Shown here: piece after piece, positions 11,043 to 22,072 of the stretch
How positions within the stretch are numbered: the first letter of the stretch is position 1
Layout of the letters: every line of letters begins with the position of its first letter
From: Cryptomeria japonica
Lineage: Eukaryota > Streptophyta > Pinopsida > Cupressales > Cupressaceae
Assembly: GCF_030272615.1 (NCBI RefSeq)
Contig: NC_081415.1
Location: 622,727,740 to 622,791,739 of the forward strand
Length of the DNA: 64,000 nucleotides
Reading direction: 5' to 3'
Translations under genes and position numbers: made by a program
Notes under the pieces: model-generated
Database searches by the model: none
Seen by the model: only the letters and a program-made list of their open reading frames with translations
Told to the model about the DNA's origin: nothing

Positions 11043-13573
11043 ATGGCATCTTCATCCACTCCTGAATTTATTGCAAACCCTACTGTTGTTGAGGTTATTA
11101 AGCGCCCTAGACCCGTTTTCAAACTAGTTCCTGAAATTGCAAAGAAAGATGATAGCACAGGTGCATTTTCTCAAATTCCTAAGGGAGTAGTATATGCTAA
11201 AGACCCTAGGATGTATATACATTGTCATATTGAGGAATTAGGTGATGATGAGGTCAAGAATATGTATAAGTCTATGATTTGTTATGAGTCTAGAAATGTC
11301 AAGCTAGAACATAAAATAGTGGAAACCCTAGGTTGTATTGAAATCCTTAGTATCTTGGATTTTCCCAAGGATATCATAAGGATTGTGTTAAGCAGAGTAC
11401 ATGGTGAATTTTTCTGGTTAGATTCAATTCATAAAATCACAAAAGAAGCGGTAAAAGTTGTAATAGGGTTACCTTCCACTGGTAACAGACCTGACGAAAT
11501 GAAGAAGGTCTCAAATGACACAATGATAAACCTAACTGGTGCAACATTTGACAAAAGGTCTCTAAGGGTAAATGATGTAAAAGACATAAATGTCAGATTT
11601 ATCAGTATGATCTTAGGTTATAAAGCTACACATGCAAATAGGTTGAACTCAATTTCTAGCCTATGTATCAAAAGTGCTTATGATATGGTCAATGATAATG
11701 CAAGGATAGATATATGTGAATGGCTCAAAGATGAATTGATAGACAATCTGGGAAAGATTAAAGGAGATAAGAAAGGAACATTCAAATTTGGAAATTTGCT
11801 TGTTTGTCTGATGCTGTACATAACAAAACAAGTACCCAGTATTGGTCCAAGAGATTTTGGTTTTGACATTCCGGTAGGAAAACAACTGTTGGATCTATTG
11901 AACAATATGGGAGAAAACCGAGAGAAAAACATAAATGAACATTTTCAAGCATTGAAGACTCAAATGAAAACTAGAGTAAGAATGTCACAAGCTAATGTGG
12001 ATAAATATCAAAAGGAAATTTGTTTTGTGATCAAGAAAGATGAAATCTGGATGGAGGCAGTTGTCCCTAGAACTATCTGGGTAACTAAAATGGGCTATGA
12101 AATAGATGACAATATCATTGAAACTTATGCAAAAGCCCTCCTTGAAGCATCCAATGAACCTACTGAGGAAATTTTTGGAAATGTTGAAACAATAGAAAGT
12201 GGAATTCAATCAAGGAAAAGGGTTAAGAAAGTTGAACCAACCATAAGGAAAGGAACCTGACAGGCTAAAGCAATCAAGGAAGATGTTCTGAGACAAACTG
12301 GTATAAGTGAAAGTGTGTTGGAAGCACCTCAACCGTAAACTCATCTTTCACCAGTTGGAACTTCTTCTGAGAGTGGTATATTGACAGTATTTAAAAGGGT
12401 AGAAAGGAAAAGAAAAACCACACCGGTACCCTCTCCTACACCAAAAAGAACCAGACAAAAATAATAGGCAGTAAGGCCTCCAGCAAAGAAAATGACTCCT
12501 AAGAAGAAGAAGGTAAAACAAGATATCGCTCCAATAGACAAACTTCTTAGTGAAATTACAGAGGATGGTAAGCTGAAGAACATCAACAAAATATACAATA
12601 CACTATCAGTTGATGATAAGGAAAGCATACAGAACAATGTAATTTTACACTTAGATATATACAAGAAATTCTTGATGGAAGTTGATGAAATTCCAAATGA
12701 TCTATATAGGAGATTAGAAGCTAGAAGGCTAGCAATCGTTGAGTTGGACAAGAAAATTAAGACTGAAAAACTACTTGCAGTACATCCAGTGAACTCAAAT
12801 GATGAAATTGATAAACTTATTAGTGAAGCAAATCGGATAGTATTCTCTACTGCTCACCGACATGTAGCACTGATGGCAAGTAGAGTAAAGGAAGTCTCTG
12901 AGGAAAAAGAAAAACAAGAAGAATTACTCTGACCAAAAACTATTAAAGTATATCAAAAGGACAGAGAAAAGGGGAAAGGTAAGGTAGGTGGACCTCCAAG
13001 CCTTAAAATAACTAACAATATGCCCCCACCTCTTTCAGATACTCCACCGGTAGATACTACTAACAGTCAACCAACCACAGAGAGTATGAAGACTCCACTA
13101 GAGGATACAAATCCTGAGTCTAAAATTTTGTATACTGTGAATGTAGACATCCAGGAAGTAAATGTTGTGGTTGATAGAGAAACCACTGAAGATAAGGAGA
13201 AAGATGTGACTACTGAGTCACCAACTACAAAATTTGAGATAAGCATAGAAAAACCTACACAAGCAGAGCAACCGACTGAGGATACCACTGAGAAACCGGT
13301 AGAAAAAAATTAAAAACCATCAGAAGAATCGGCAAAAGAGAGTGCAGAGTACAAAATGAGACTACATCTGAGAAACCGGCAGTTGAAAGCTCAGAGAAAC
13401 CCTCTGAGATATAGATAGAGAAACCAAAATAGGTACATGTTGAAGCACAAGTTCAGACAGAGACAGTACCACCAGCCCAAACTGAAAAGCAAAAGCCCTT
13501 GTTTGTATAAATGCAAACACAAACTAACCTACCTGAGGTCAAATCAAGTAAGATGATTACCACAACTAGTAGC
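11043..13573 (+). pseudogene. Element B ORF2, 5' part (interrupted by element C)
   Basis: ATG at 11043 in good context (CTATGGC). The first 405 codons are open. The protein begins MASSSTPEFIANP, then an uncharacterised domain with WLDSIHKITKEAVK (about residue 130), ANRLNS and a hydrophobic GNLLVCLMLYITKQ stretch. A Lys-rich, charged, coiled-coil region follows. Stops in frame: TGA 12258, TAA near 12337, TAA TAG 12462-12467, TGA 12930, TAA 13311. A frameshift near 13350 leads into the frame that resumes after element C. No transmembrane segment or signal peptide is apparent, so it is not an obvious envelope protein. It may weakly resemble plant mobile-domain or transposon-associated proteins, but I do not recognise the family. 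The gap 10738-11042 is non-coding leader. Confidence 0.75.
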
Positions 13574-14418
13574 TGTTAGGGTTCCCACAGATACTGAGAG
13601 GGGGGGGTGAATCAGTATCTGACCGGTAATGAGATTTTCTTAAAACTGAACATGCAGAACATAAAGTAATAGTATACCGATATACAAGAATTAATGTAAA
13701 TAACAGAATCAAAAACATCCACATCAAAAGAACACCATAACACAAGATGTTTAACGAGGAAACCCGGTGTGGGAAAAACCTCAGTGGGATTTGTGACCCA
13801 CAATATTCACTTACTGGCCAATAAGAGAATATTACTTACAATAGGGGCCTGCACATGCAGGAAGACCAACTGCCTAGAGCACACTACTCAATAAGAAGTC
13901 ACACTGACTTACAATGAGGATTATGCAAATCCAATGATCTGTACTACTTTACAATAACATCTTTAATGCCAGATTCAGTACTGGTTCTTGCTCTGTTCTT
14001 TACATATACCCTTGACCTACAATTCGCACATTAGGTCTGCCTTATAATTTTTCTTTATGCTTCCTATCCATATCCTACAAATGTCTACAATGATCTCTTT
14101 TATATACAAGAGTCATTTTACAATTTGCCAAGTCGGCTTACAATAATAAACAAAATATTACATATCAAAAATCCTGTTGGCCTCTGTGCCGGTATACATA
14201 TTTTCTTCTGTGCCGGTGCCGGTGTAGAGTGATCTTGCTGATGCCGGTATAATGTCTTGCTTGAATAATGCTTTACCAGTATAATGTCTTGCCGGTGCCA
14301 TAGGATTGCAAGGTTGCCTGTGTAATGCTTTGCCGGTGCCATAGGATTGCAAGGTTGCCATCAATGACAAAACATTCAATCACATACAATGTCTCATTGG
14401 AGTGTCCATATGCCAACA
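13574..14418 (-). repeat. Element C 3' LTR
   Basis: 845 bp, on the plus strand TGTTAGGGTTCCC to GCCAACA. The plus strand has a G8 run near 13612, the inverted repeat CCTGCACATGCAGG and the complement of TTGTCATTGATGG near the outer end. Confidence 0.92.
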
Positions 14419-14420
14419 AT

Positions 14421-14430
14421 CTCCCCCTTT
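14421..14430 (-). other. Element C polypurine tract
   Basis: AAAGGGGGAG on the minus strand, abutting the 3' LTR. A second identical tract stands about 147 bases further inside (14567-14576). Confidence 0.75.
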
Positions 14431-14627
14431 GGCATTGATGGCAACACTCATGAGAAATTTCAAAAAGATATCCAAAAATGTGTAGACCAAAAATGTTACC
14501 AAAAATGTGAGAACTCCCCCTGAGCATATGATCCCTATGTTGTTTTTGAATTTTCTCATCTTACTACTCCCCCTTTGGCATCAATGACAAAGGTTAGTAG
14601 ATTTTGTAGTTGTACCAATCCATAACC

Positions 14628-17600
14628 TCAACCTTGTAGTTGGGTAGTTATTATCTGAAGAAGATCTCCCAAAATTAAGTTTATACCATCCATAAACTTC
14701 TTACTGTCTTTTATTGTTGTCTCAATTATGTTTACTGTACCGGTGAGATACTGTAAGTGTTCTGCCGGTGTTTTTCTTCCCCGTGTTAGTGCCTCTGAGA
14801 TTTCCTTCCACAGAGATACTACATAGTCCAATCTTGGACTTAGTTTAGATCTCAAGAGTTTTGCCTTGTTTATTATTTTCTCTTTTTCTCTTTCCAATTT
14901 GAGTACTTCTTCCTCAAAATTTGTTATCTTTTCCTCAAAAACTGATAATGTATCAGGTTAGTTAACAAAATTATCTGCAAGTTTATTGATCTCTTCCTGT
15001 ACCTTGCTCATCTTTTTGTCTACATCTATGGTCAAAAAGTTTGTCTTATAGGTGTCTTTGTACAGAGTTTTGTATTCTTTCAATAAATTACACAGTTCCG
15101 GTAGAAGTGTGTCAAATTCCTTGTTACAGTTCTTTATTCCTTCCTCAAAGAATTTTTGTTTCTCTTTTTCTACAATTTCCTTTACAGATTCTACCTTTGT
15201 TTTCTCAAAATTTTCAGAAATATATTTACAAAGTGTATCCAACTGGCCTAAAGAATCTTTATTGTTTATATTACAATTAGGAGCTATTGATTTCAAAAAT
15301 GGAATTGAATCATCTATTGCTTTATAAGCTAGTGAGCTATAATCAATTATTTTCTTGATAGATTCAAGTAATACCTCAGTCACATTTGATGGTGACCCAA
15401 CAAACTGAGTACCGGTGGAAGTGACCAAGCTTGTATTGACCTCTGGTAGGTCTGTTTGTGTCTGCATTTCTTTAAGCATTGGTTTTCCTGCTTCATTTCT
15501 TACTGGTGGCATCTATTCTGGAGCCTTTAGCTCTATTGGTTCCTCTGCTTGTGTTTCAGATTCCATCTTTTTCTCTGTATTTGCTGCCGATTGCTCTGTG
15601 TTTTCTGTTATCAGAGGCTCTTTGGCTATACCTGATTTATCTATTGTATCCTTATCTACCACTATGTTGATCTTCTGAGTATCAACATTCACAATGTATA
15701 GGACTTCAGGATTAGGATTATTATCCTCTGTATCCATACTCTCAGCTGCCGGTTGATCTTCAGTAGTTGTTGTTTTTACCGATGGAATTTTTAGAGGAGG
15801 TGGGGGTAAGTTGTCTCTAATCTTGATACTTGGTGGTCCACCAACTTTACCTTTCCCTTTGTCCTTCTGATATACCAGAATGGGCTTGGGATTCCTATAT
15901 TCTTCTTGTTTTTCTTTTTCAACCAAGAATATATCCCAACCATTTTTTGTTTCCTCTGAAACCTCTGTAACTCTACCTGCCATCAGTGAAATTTGCCGGT
16001 GTGCAGTGGAAAAAACTGTCCGGTTGGCCTGAGCTATCAGATCATCAATTTCTTTAGGTGAGTTGACCGGGTATACTGCAAGTAGTTTTTCTATTTTAAT
16101 TTTCTTATCCAATTCAATTATTCCTTGCCTTCTGGCCTCAAGTCTTTTGTATAGTTCATTAGGAATTTCATTTAAGACTTGCATCAAAAACTTTTTATAC
16201 ATGTCCATGTGTAATATAACACTCTCCTCAACTTGTCCTTTCTCATCATCTGATAGGGTGTCATAAATTTTCCCTATGTTCTTTAGTTTACCTTCCTCTA
16301 TGATCTCATTCAGTAATATGTCAAGAGGGGCCAAGTCTGTGTTTGTCTTTTTCTTCTTTCTGGGTGTCAGCTTCTTTTTAGGTGTGACTTTCTTGACCGG
16401 AGATCTCACAACTTGTTGCTTCTACCTTGTCCTTCTAGGTGAAGGAGTGGTTGCCGGTGAGGGGTCTCTTTTCCTAACAACTCTTTTGAAAGTTGCTGGC
16501 ATATCTCCTTCTGAGGAAGTACCTACCGGTGATAGATGAGCTTCAGGTTGTTGGGCTGCCAACTCATCTTTAGTTATGCCGGTTTTCTTTAATACATCTT
16601 CCTTTATGACTTTTTCTTGTCTGGATCCTTTTCTCACAAATGCCTCAATCTTTTGCACTCTCTTCTTAGATTAAATTTGACTTTCTATGGCCTCAGCACT
16701 ACCAAATACTTCTTCCTTTGGTTCCCTGGGTGCTTCCAGAAGTGCTTTAGCATAAGTTTCAATGATATGATCATCGGTCTCATAACCCATCTCTGTTACC
16801 CAAATTGTCCTTGGGATGGCTGCTTCCATCCAGATCTCATCCTTTTTTATTACAAAACATATATCATCCTTGTATTTGTTGACAATTTCCTATGATAGTC
16901 TGATTCTTTTGTTCATTCTGACCTTTAATGTTTGAAAATACTCATTGATATTCTTTTCTTTGTTTTCACCCATGTTGTTGAATAAGTCTGATAATTGTTT
17001 TCCTACTGGTATGTCAAATCCAAAATCTTTGTTGCCTATACCGGGAACTTGTTTGGTTATGTGTAGCATCAGACATACTAACAGATTTCCAAATCTAAAA
17101 GTTCCTTTCTTATCCTTCTTGATTTTGCCTAAGTTATCAATCAACTCATCTTTTAACCATTCATAGATATCAATTTTCACATTTTCTTTTACCATATCAT
17201 GAGCACTCTTAATGCATAAACTAGAAACTGAGTTAAGCCTATTAGCATGAGTTGCTTTGTACCCTTAAATCATGCTAACAAATCTAACATTTGTATCCGT
17301 CACATCATTAACCCTCAGAGACCTTCTATCTGATGTTGCACCAGTTAACTTCATTACTAGGTCATTGGAGACCTTCTTAGTCTTGTCAGGTCTGTTACTG
17401 ATGGAAGGTAACCCTGTTACTGCTTTCACAACTTCCTTAGTAATTTTGTGAACTGAATCAAGCCAAAAGAATGATCCATGTACCCTACTTAGAACTATCC
17501 TAACCACTTCCTTGGGAAATTCAGGAATGCAGAGGATTTCAGTGAATCCTAGGGTTTCAACAACTTTATGTTCAGGTTTCACATTTCTAGAATTGTCACA

Positions 17601-17837
17601 TATAACAGACTTATACATGTTTTTAATTTCTTCATTACCTAATTCCTCTATGTTGCAATGAATATACATTCTAGGGTCTTCTGCATAAACAATACCTTTT
17701 GGAATTTGGGAAAAAGCACTTGTATTGTCATCTTTCTTAGCTACCTCGGGAACTAGCTCAAACACGGGCCTAGGGTGTTTTATAACCTCGACTACTATAG
17801 GGTTTGCTATGAATTCAGGTGCAGAGGAGGATGCCAT
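14628..17837 (-). pseudogene. Element C ORF2, full length, nonsense-broken
   Basis: ATG at 17837, start MASSSAPEFIANP, clearly the homologue of B ORF2. The whole 1,070-codon span keeps one reading frame. Only stop codons break it, at about 17265, 16890, 16669, 16422, 15513 and 14958. Parts in order: N-terminal domain with WLDSVHKITKEVVK; ANRLNS block; hydrophobic GNLLVCLMLHITKQ; Pro/Lys linker (RKRDPSP, KKVTPKKK); helical block (KLKNIGKIYDTLSDDEK); Glu/Thr-rich acidic linker; long C-terminal coiled coil (about 15450-14640) ending TTQLQG. Preservation of frame over 3.2 kb means the protein was under selection until recently. Function unknown; no catalytic motif of protease, RT or integrase. 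Confidence 0.78.
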
Positions 17838-17980
17838 GATGATAAATACCTTTTTCTACCTTTGGATGGATTCATTGCTGAAGTGCTTTGCCTCTTTGCT
17901 CGAAATGCCTTATCTCGGAAATCTTCGCGCTTTCTAAAAGTTTGAATGCTCGGTGAAGTGAAATGGAGCCAAAACCTTAT

Positions 17981-17986
17981 TTTATA
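17981..17986 (-). promoter_or_regulatory. Putative internal TATA box upstream of ORF2 (element C)
   Basis: TATAAA on the minus strand, 149 bases before the ORF2 ATG, followed by GGTTTTGGCTCC and CACCGAGCATTCAAA as in element B. Confidence 0.5.
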
Positions 17987-18143
17987 AAGTCTTTTCTACT
18001 ACCTACCACATTAATTGCTTGCCGGTAATGTATTAGCTTAACTTTATTTGCCGGTAATGAGTGATTTTTCAACTTCTTTTCTCTAACCGAGGGAATAATA
18101 GCACATGTGTCATTAGATTGCCAAACCCTGAAGATAATTTTCT

Positions 18144-19283
18144 TCAATTAGATGAAGAACATCCTACCGGTGGAGCATTGCTCTGTCCTGCTGGTGGAGC
18201 ATCATATTGTCCTGTCGGTGGAGCATTTGTTGGTTCTACCGGTGGAGGAGTATCCCTAATATTTAGATCACCTTTTTTAATCCATTACTTTGAGAATTCT
18301 TGCTTAACCTCTTCAACCTTTTCTTTACCTTTCTTTACCGGGGTACCTTTACTTCTACAAAATTTAGCAATATGACCAATCTTGTTACATGCATAACAAG
18401 TTACATTATTTTTCTGAATAGCTTTCCCATAACCTATGCCAGTTTGTGTTCTGCATTGATTTGATAAATGACCAAATCTTCCACAAACATAACATCTTAC
18501 ATTCATTCTACAATTTTTAGAGTTATGACCAATTTTGTTGCATTTGGAGCATTGACCGGTGGGAGGATTGATATTATGATAATTCCTAGATCTACATTCA
18601 TTTGCCCTATGACCATATTTGTTGCAGTTAAAGCATTTTCCATTGAATTTGTAAGCATTAGAGGGTCTTACCAGTTTGCTGTGATCCTGGGTATTTGCAG
18701 TATCGGAGCTTTCTCCAACTTCAAATCCAATTCCAGAAGTGTCACCTTTGGGTTTTTGATTCTTCAATAAGGTACCAAGTTCTTCTGAGCTTTTCTTGAA
18801 TTTTTCTTTGTGTTGATTTGTAGTTTCCAATTCCCTTTCCAAGATTTCTTTTTGTCTCATTAGTTCATTTGAGTCATTCTGAGTATGCATCATATCTATT
18901 TTCAACATGTCATTTTCATACCTAAGTCTTGTGTTCTCATTTGCTGCATCACTTAGTCTCCTGGTCAATTCTTCTTCATTCTTCTTTCTGTCCTCAATCT
19001 CTTTGCAAAATCTCATAGTCATATCTTGCATTTCATTTTTTGTTGTCATGATCTCTTGTTTCAATTTGCTTATCATATCATTTAGTGATTCCTTTTCATC
19101 ATTCTCATTTTGCAATTTTTCACAAAGTTCTCTTCTCTTATTTCTTGTAACAGTAAGATTTTCTTGAAGTGCCTGAATAATATCCTGAGCTACTTTTAAA
19201 TCATCTTCTAATTTGATATTTTTCAACTTCTCTGCATCATAGTCAGTAAGAGCTCCTTCAAGTTGCTTCATCAAATTTTCCAT
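18144..19283 (-). pseudogene. Element C Gag-like protein, one premature stop
   Basis: ATG at 19283. The coiled-coil half is open and all four CCHC knuckles are complete (CFNCNKYGHRANEC, CSKCNKIGHNSKNC, CYVCGRFGHLSNQC, CYACNKIGHIAKFC). A TAA at 18287-18285 replaces the CAA seen in B and removes the last 47 codons, a Pro/Gly-rich tail with repeats of APP(T/A/V)GQ type. The product would be 332 residues and might still be functional. It lies just downstream of the 5' LTR and primer site and ahead of ORF2. Confidence 0.82.
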
Positions 19284-19340
19284 CTTTATCGGTGTCAAGA
19301 TCTTCCTCAAGCTGTTAGGCTTCTGAAAATAGAGGACCAG

Positions 19341-19352
19341 GCTCTGATACCA
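19341..19352 (-). other. Element C primer-binding site
   Basis: TGGTATCAGAGC on the minus strand, two bases inside the 5' LTR. Confidence 0.88.
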
Positions 19353-19354
19353 AT

Positions 19355-20233
19355 TGTTAGGGTTCCCACAGATATTGAGAGGGGGGGGGGTGAATCAGTA
19401 TCTGACCGGTAATGAGATTTTCTTAAAACTGAACATGCAGAACATAAAGTAACAGTATACCGATATACAAGAATTAATGTAAATAACAGAATCAAAAACA
19501 TCCACATCAAAAGAACACCATAACACAAGATGTTTAACGAGGAAACCCGATGTGGGAAAAACCTCGGTGGGATTTGTGACCCACAATATTCACTTACTGG
19601 CCAATAAGAGAATATTACTTACAATAGGGGCCTGCACATGCAGGAAGGCCAACTGCCTAGAGCACACTGCTCAATAAGAAGTCACACTAACTTACAATGA
19701 GGATTATGCAAATCCAATGATCTGTACTACTTTACAATAGCATCTTTAATGCCAGATTCAGTACTGGTTCTTGCTCTGTTCTTTACATATACCCTTGACC
19801 TACAATTCGCACATTAGGTCTGCCTTATAATTTTTCTTAATGCTTCCTATCCATATCCTACAAATGTCTAAAATGATCTCTTTTATATACAAGAGTCATT
19901 TTACAATTTGCCAAGTCGGCTTACAATAATAAACAAAATATTACAAATCAAAAATCCTGTCAACCTCTGTGCTAGTATAAATCTTTTCTTCTGTGCCAGT
20001 GCTGGTGTAGAGTGATCTTGCTGATGTCGGTATAATGTCTTGCTTGAATAATGCTTTACTGGTATAATGTCTTTCTTGAATAATGCTTTACCGGTATAAT
20101 GTCTTGCCAGTGCCATAGGATTGCAAGGTTGCCTGTGTAATGCTTTGCCGGTGCCATAGGATTGCAAGGTTGCCATCAATGACAAAACCTTCAATCACAT
20201 ACAATGTCTCATTGGAGTGTCCATATGCCAACA
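19355..20233 (-). repeat. Element C 5' LTR
   Basis: 879 bp. Longer than its partner mainly through a tandem duplication of about 32 bases around the GAATAATGCTTTACC words (20045-20100). Confidence 0.92.
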
Positions 20234-20238
20234 GTAGC

Positions 20239-21096
20239 ATGGCTATTGTAAAGACTATTGGACAAACATCTGGTACATCTATGGCAGAATTCAGACCTAC
20301 AAATGTAACATAGGTCTTATTAGATTCAATAAAGAAGATCACAGAATGTAATGTACAAGCCTATAAGGCTATTGATGATACAATTCCAATTCTTAAATTT
20401 ATAGCACCAAAGTGCATTGTTGATAACAAAGATTCTTTAGGTCAACTAGACACATTGTCTAAGTTCATCATCGGTAACATATTGACTATTGATCAAATAA
20501 ATGAGGATACATTTAAGGAAAGAATGATTAAAGAAAAAGAGAAATTCTTTGAAAAAATTGTGAAGAAGAACAAGGAGAAAATGGATACCCTATTACCGAA
20601 ACTTGAAGAAATAGTTCTTGACTCCAAGAAACTGTACAGGGACACTTGTAAAACAAATGTCTTAACAGAAGACCTTGACAAAGAAATCAGCAAAGCTCAA
20701 GATAATATAAACAATATTGCTGACAATCTGATAGGATCATTGGATTCATTTTTGGAGATAGAAAAGAAGATAATAGAGAAAGAAGAGAAAATCAAGAAGT
20801 TAGAGAATGATAAATAGAGAATAAAGGGTAAAGCAAACGACTTGAAATGCAGACTTGGTCCAAGACTAGAATACCTCATTTCTTTGAGAAAGGAAATATC
20901 TGAGGCTCTAGTTCACGGACTGAAGACACCGAAAGAGAAAATGCACATACTCACTGGTACAGTGTAGAGAACACAAGATGCAATAAAAGATAGCAAAACA
21001 TTCAGTAATGATATAAATTTGATTTTGACAGATATCTTTCAGATTGTAACCCACCGGTTACAAGAATCTAGCCAAGACTCCATTGACAGCAAATGA
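20239..21096 (+). pseudogene. Element B ORF2, 3' part
   Basis: Continues the ORF2 frame interrupted by C; one GTAGC is the duplicated target. It encodes the C-terminal coiled coil homologous to that of C and E: VLLDSIKKI, YKAIDDTIPIL and DSLGQLDTL blocks, then Lys/Glu heptads and LGPRLEYLISLRKEISEAL. The longest open piece is 20455-20817. Stops interrupt it near 20306, 20815 and 20966. Natural stop TGA at 21094-21096, followed after about 20 bases by an upstream polypurine tract. Confidence 0.72.
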
Positions 21097-21116
21097 CAAC
21101 CTTTGTCATTGATGTC

Positions 21117-21126
21117 AAAGGGGGAG
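21117..21126 (+). other. Upstream polypurine-like tract, element B
   Basis: AAAGGGGGAG directly after GTCATTGATGTC, about 160 bases before the LTR-proximal tract. The same doubled arrangement is present in elements C and E. Confidence 0.5.
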
Positions 21127-21277
21127 TAGTATAATGAGAAAAATGGTCAGAAGGAAGTAGAGATTATCTACTCTGGGGGAGCATATATTTTTGACATACA
21201 TTTTTGGCAAAGTTTTTTGGACTTCAAATTTTTGGATACATTCTTGGATTTTTCTCATGAGTGTTGCTATCAATGCC

Positions 21278-21289
21278 AAAGGGGGAGAT
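21278..21289 (+). other. Element B polypurine tract
   Basis: AAAGGGGGAGAT ending at the first base of the 3' LTR: the expected site of plus-strand priming. Confidence 0.8.
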
Positions 21290-22067
21290 TGTTGGAAATG
21301 CACACTCCAATGAGAAATTGTAAGTGATTGAAGGTATTGTCATTGATGACAACCTTGCAATCATGTGATACCGGTAGGCAGGCACCGGCACCGATAGACT
21401 CTACACCGGCACACAGAACACCGACAATGAAAGGAACAATACCAACACCCTGGACGATAGGAATTTTATTTATTTATACTTTGTAATTAATTGTAAAATA
21501 TTTTGTAAGTTGACATGATGGATTGTAAAATGACTCATATATGTATGAGATCATTGTAGATCATTTTGTAGACATGAAATAGAATGCAAAATATATAGAC
21601 CTAATATGAAAATTATTGGTTAAGGATTTATGTAGTAGTAGAGCTTAAATCGGTATTGAATCTGGCATAACAGATGCTGATCTGAAGCAGTACAAGACAT
21701 TGGATTAGTATAATCCATTTTTGAAAGTCAGTGTGACTTCTTTTGTAATTGAGCAGTGAGCTCTAGGCACTTGGCCTTCCTGCATGTGTAGGCCCCTATT
21801 GTAAGAGTAATATTCCCTTATTGGCCAGTAAGCGAATATTGTGGGTCACAAATCCCACCGAAGTTTTTCCCACACCAGGTTTCCTCATTAAAATACTATG
21901 TTATGGTGTTCTTATCATGTTGTTGTTATTGTTCTCATTTACTGCATTATTTCTGGTTTATCGGTACTCAGTTTGAATATGCTTTTCATGTTTTAAATCA
22001 AGTAATTTGATATACCAATTAGATACTGATTCACCCCCACCTCTCAGTATCTTTGGGAATCCTAACA
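21290..22067 (+). repeat. Element B 3' LTR
   Basis: 778 bp, TGTTGGAAATG to CCTAACA, followed by the target duplication CTCTC at 22068-22072. The C run here is short and interrupted (CACCCCCACC), unlike in the 5' LTR. Confidence 0.92.
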
Positions 22068-22072
22068 CTCTC

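Larger units (their letters stand above)
13574..20233 (-). mobile_element. Element C: RT-less two-ORF LTR retrotransposon nested in ORF2 of B
   Basis: 6,660 bp on the minus strand, LTRs 13574-14418 and 19355-20233, flanked by the duplication GTAGC (13569-13573 and 20234-20238). Same organisation and protein family as B and E. In the first 345 bp the two LTRs differ at about seven positions by eye (roughly 2%), making C one of the youngest insertions here. It lies within the ORF2 of a member of its own family. Confidence 0.94.
8783..22067 (+). mobile_element. Element B: RT-less two-ORF LTR retrotransposon, split by element C
   Basis: LTRs at 8783-9553 and 21290-22067, both TGTTGG...CCTAACA, flanked by the 5 bp duplication CTCTC (8778-8782 and 22068-22072). 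The uninserted site, with one CTCTC, survives in the duplicate at about 52412. Inside are a tRNA-iMet primer site, a Gag-like ORF, ORF2 and a polypurine tract. No protease, RT, RNase H or integrase is present on either strand. Without element C and its duplication the element is about 6.6 kb, the same as C and E. By eye its two LTRs differ at roughly 10% of the first 250 positions, far more than those of C, as expected for the older host. Confidence 0.93.

Noticed and set aside
11043-13573. ORF2 as an envelope gene (errantivirus-like)
   Set aside because: No signal peptide, no transmembrane segments and no glycoprotein-like cysteine pattern; the sequence is charged and coiled-coil.
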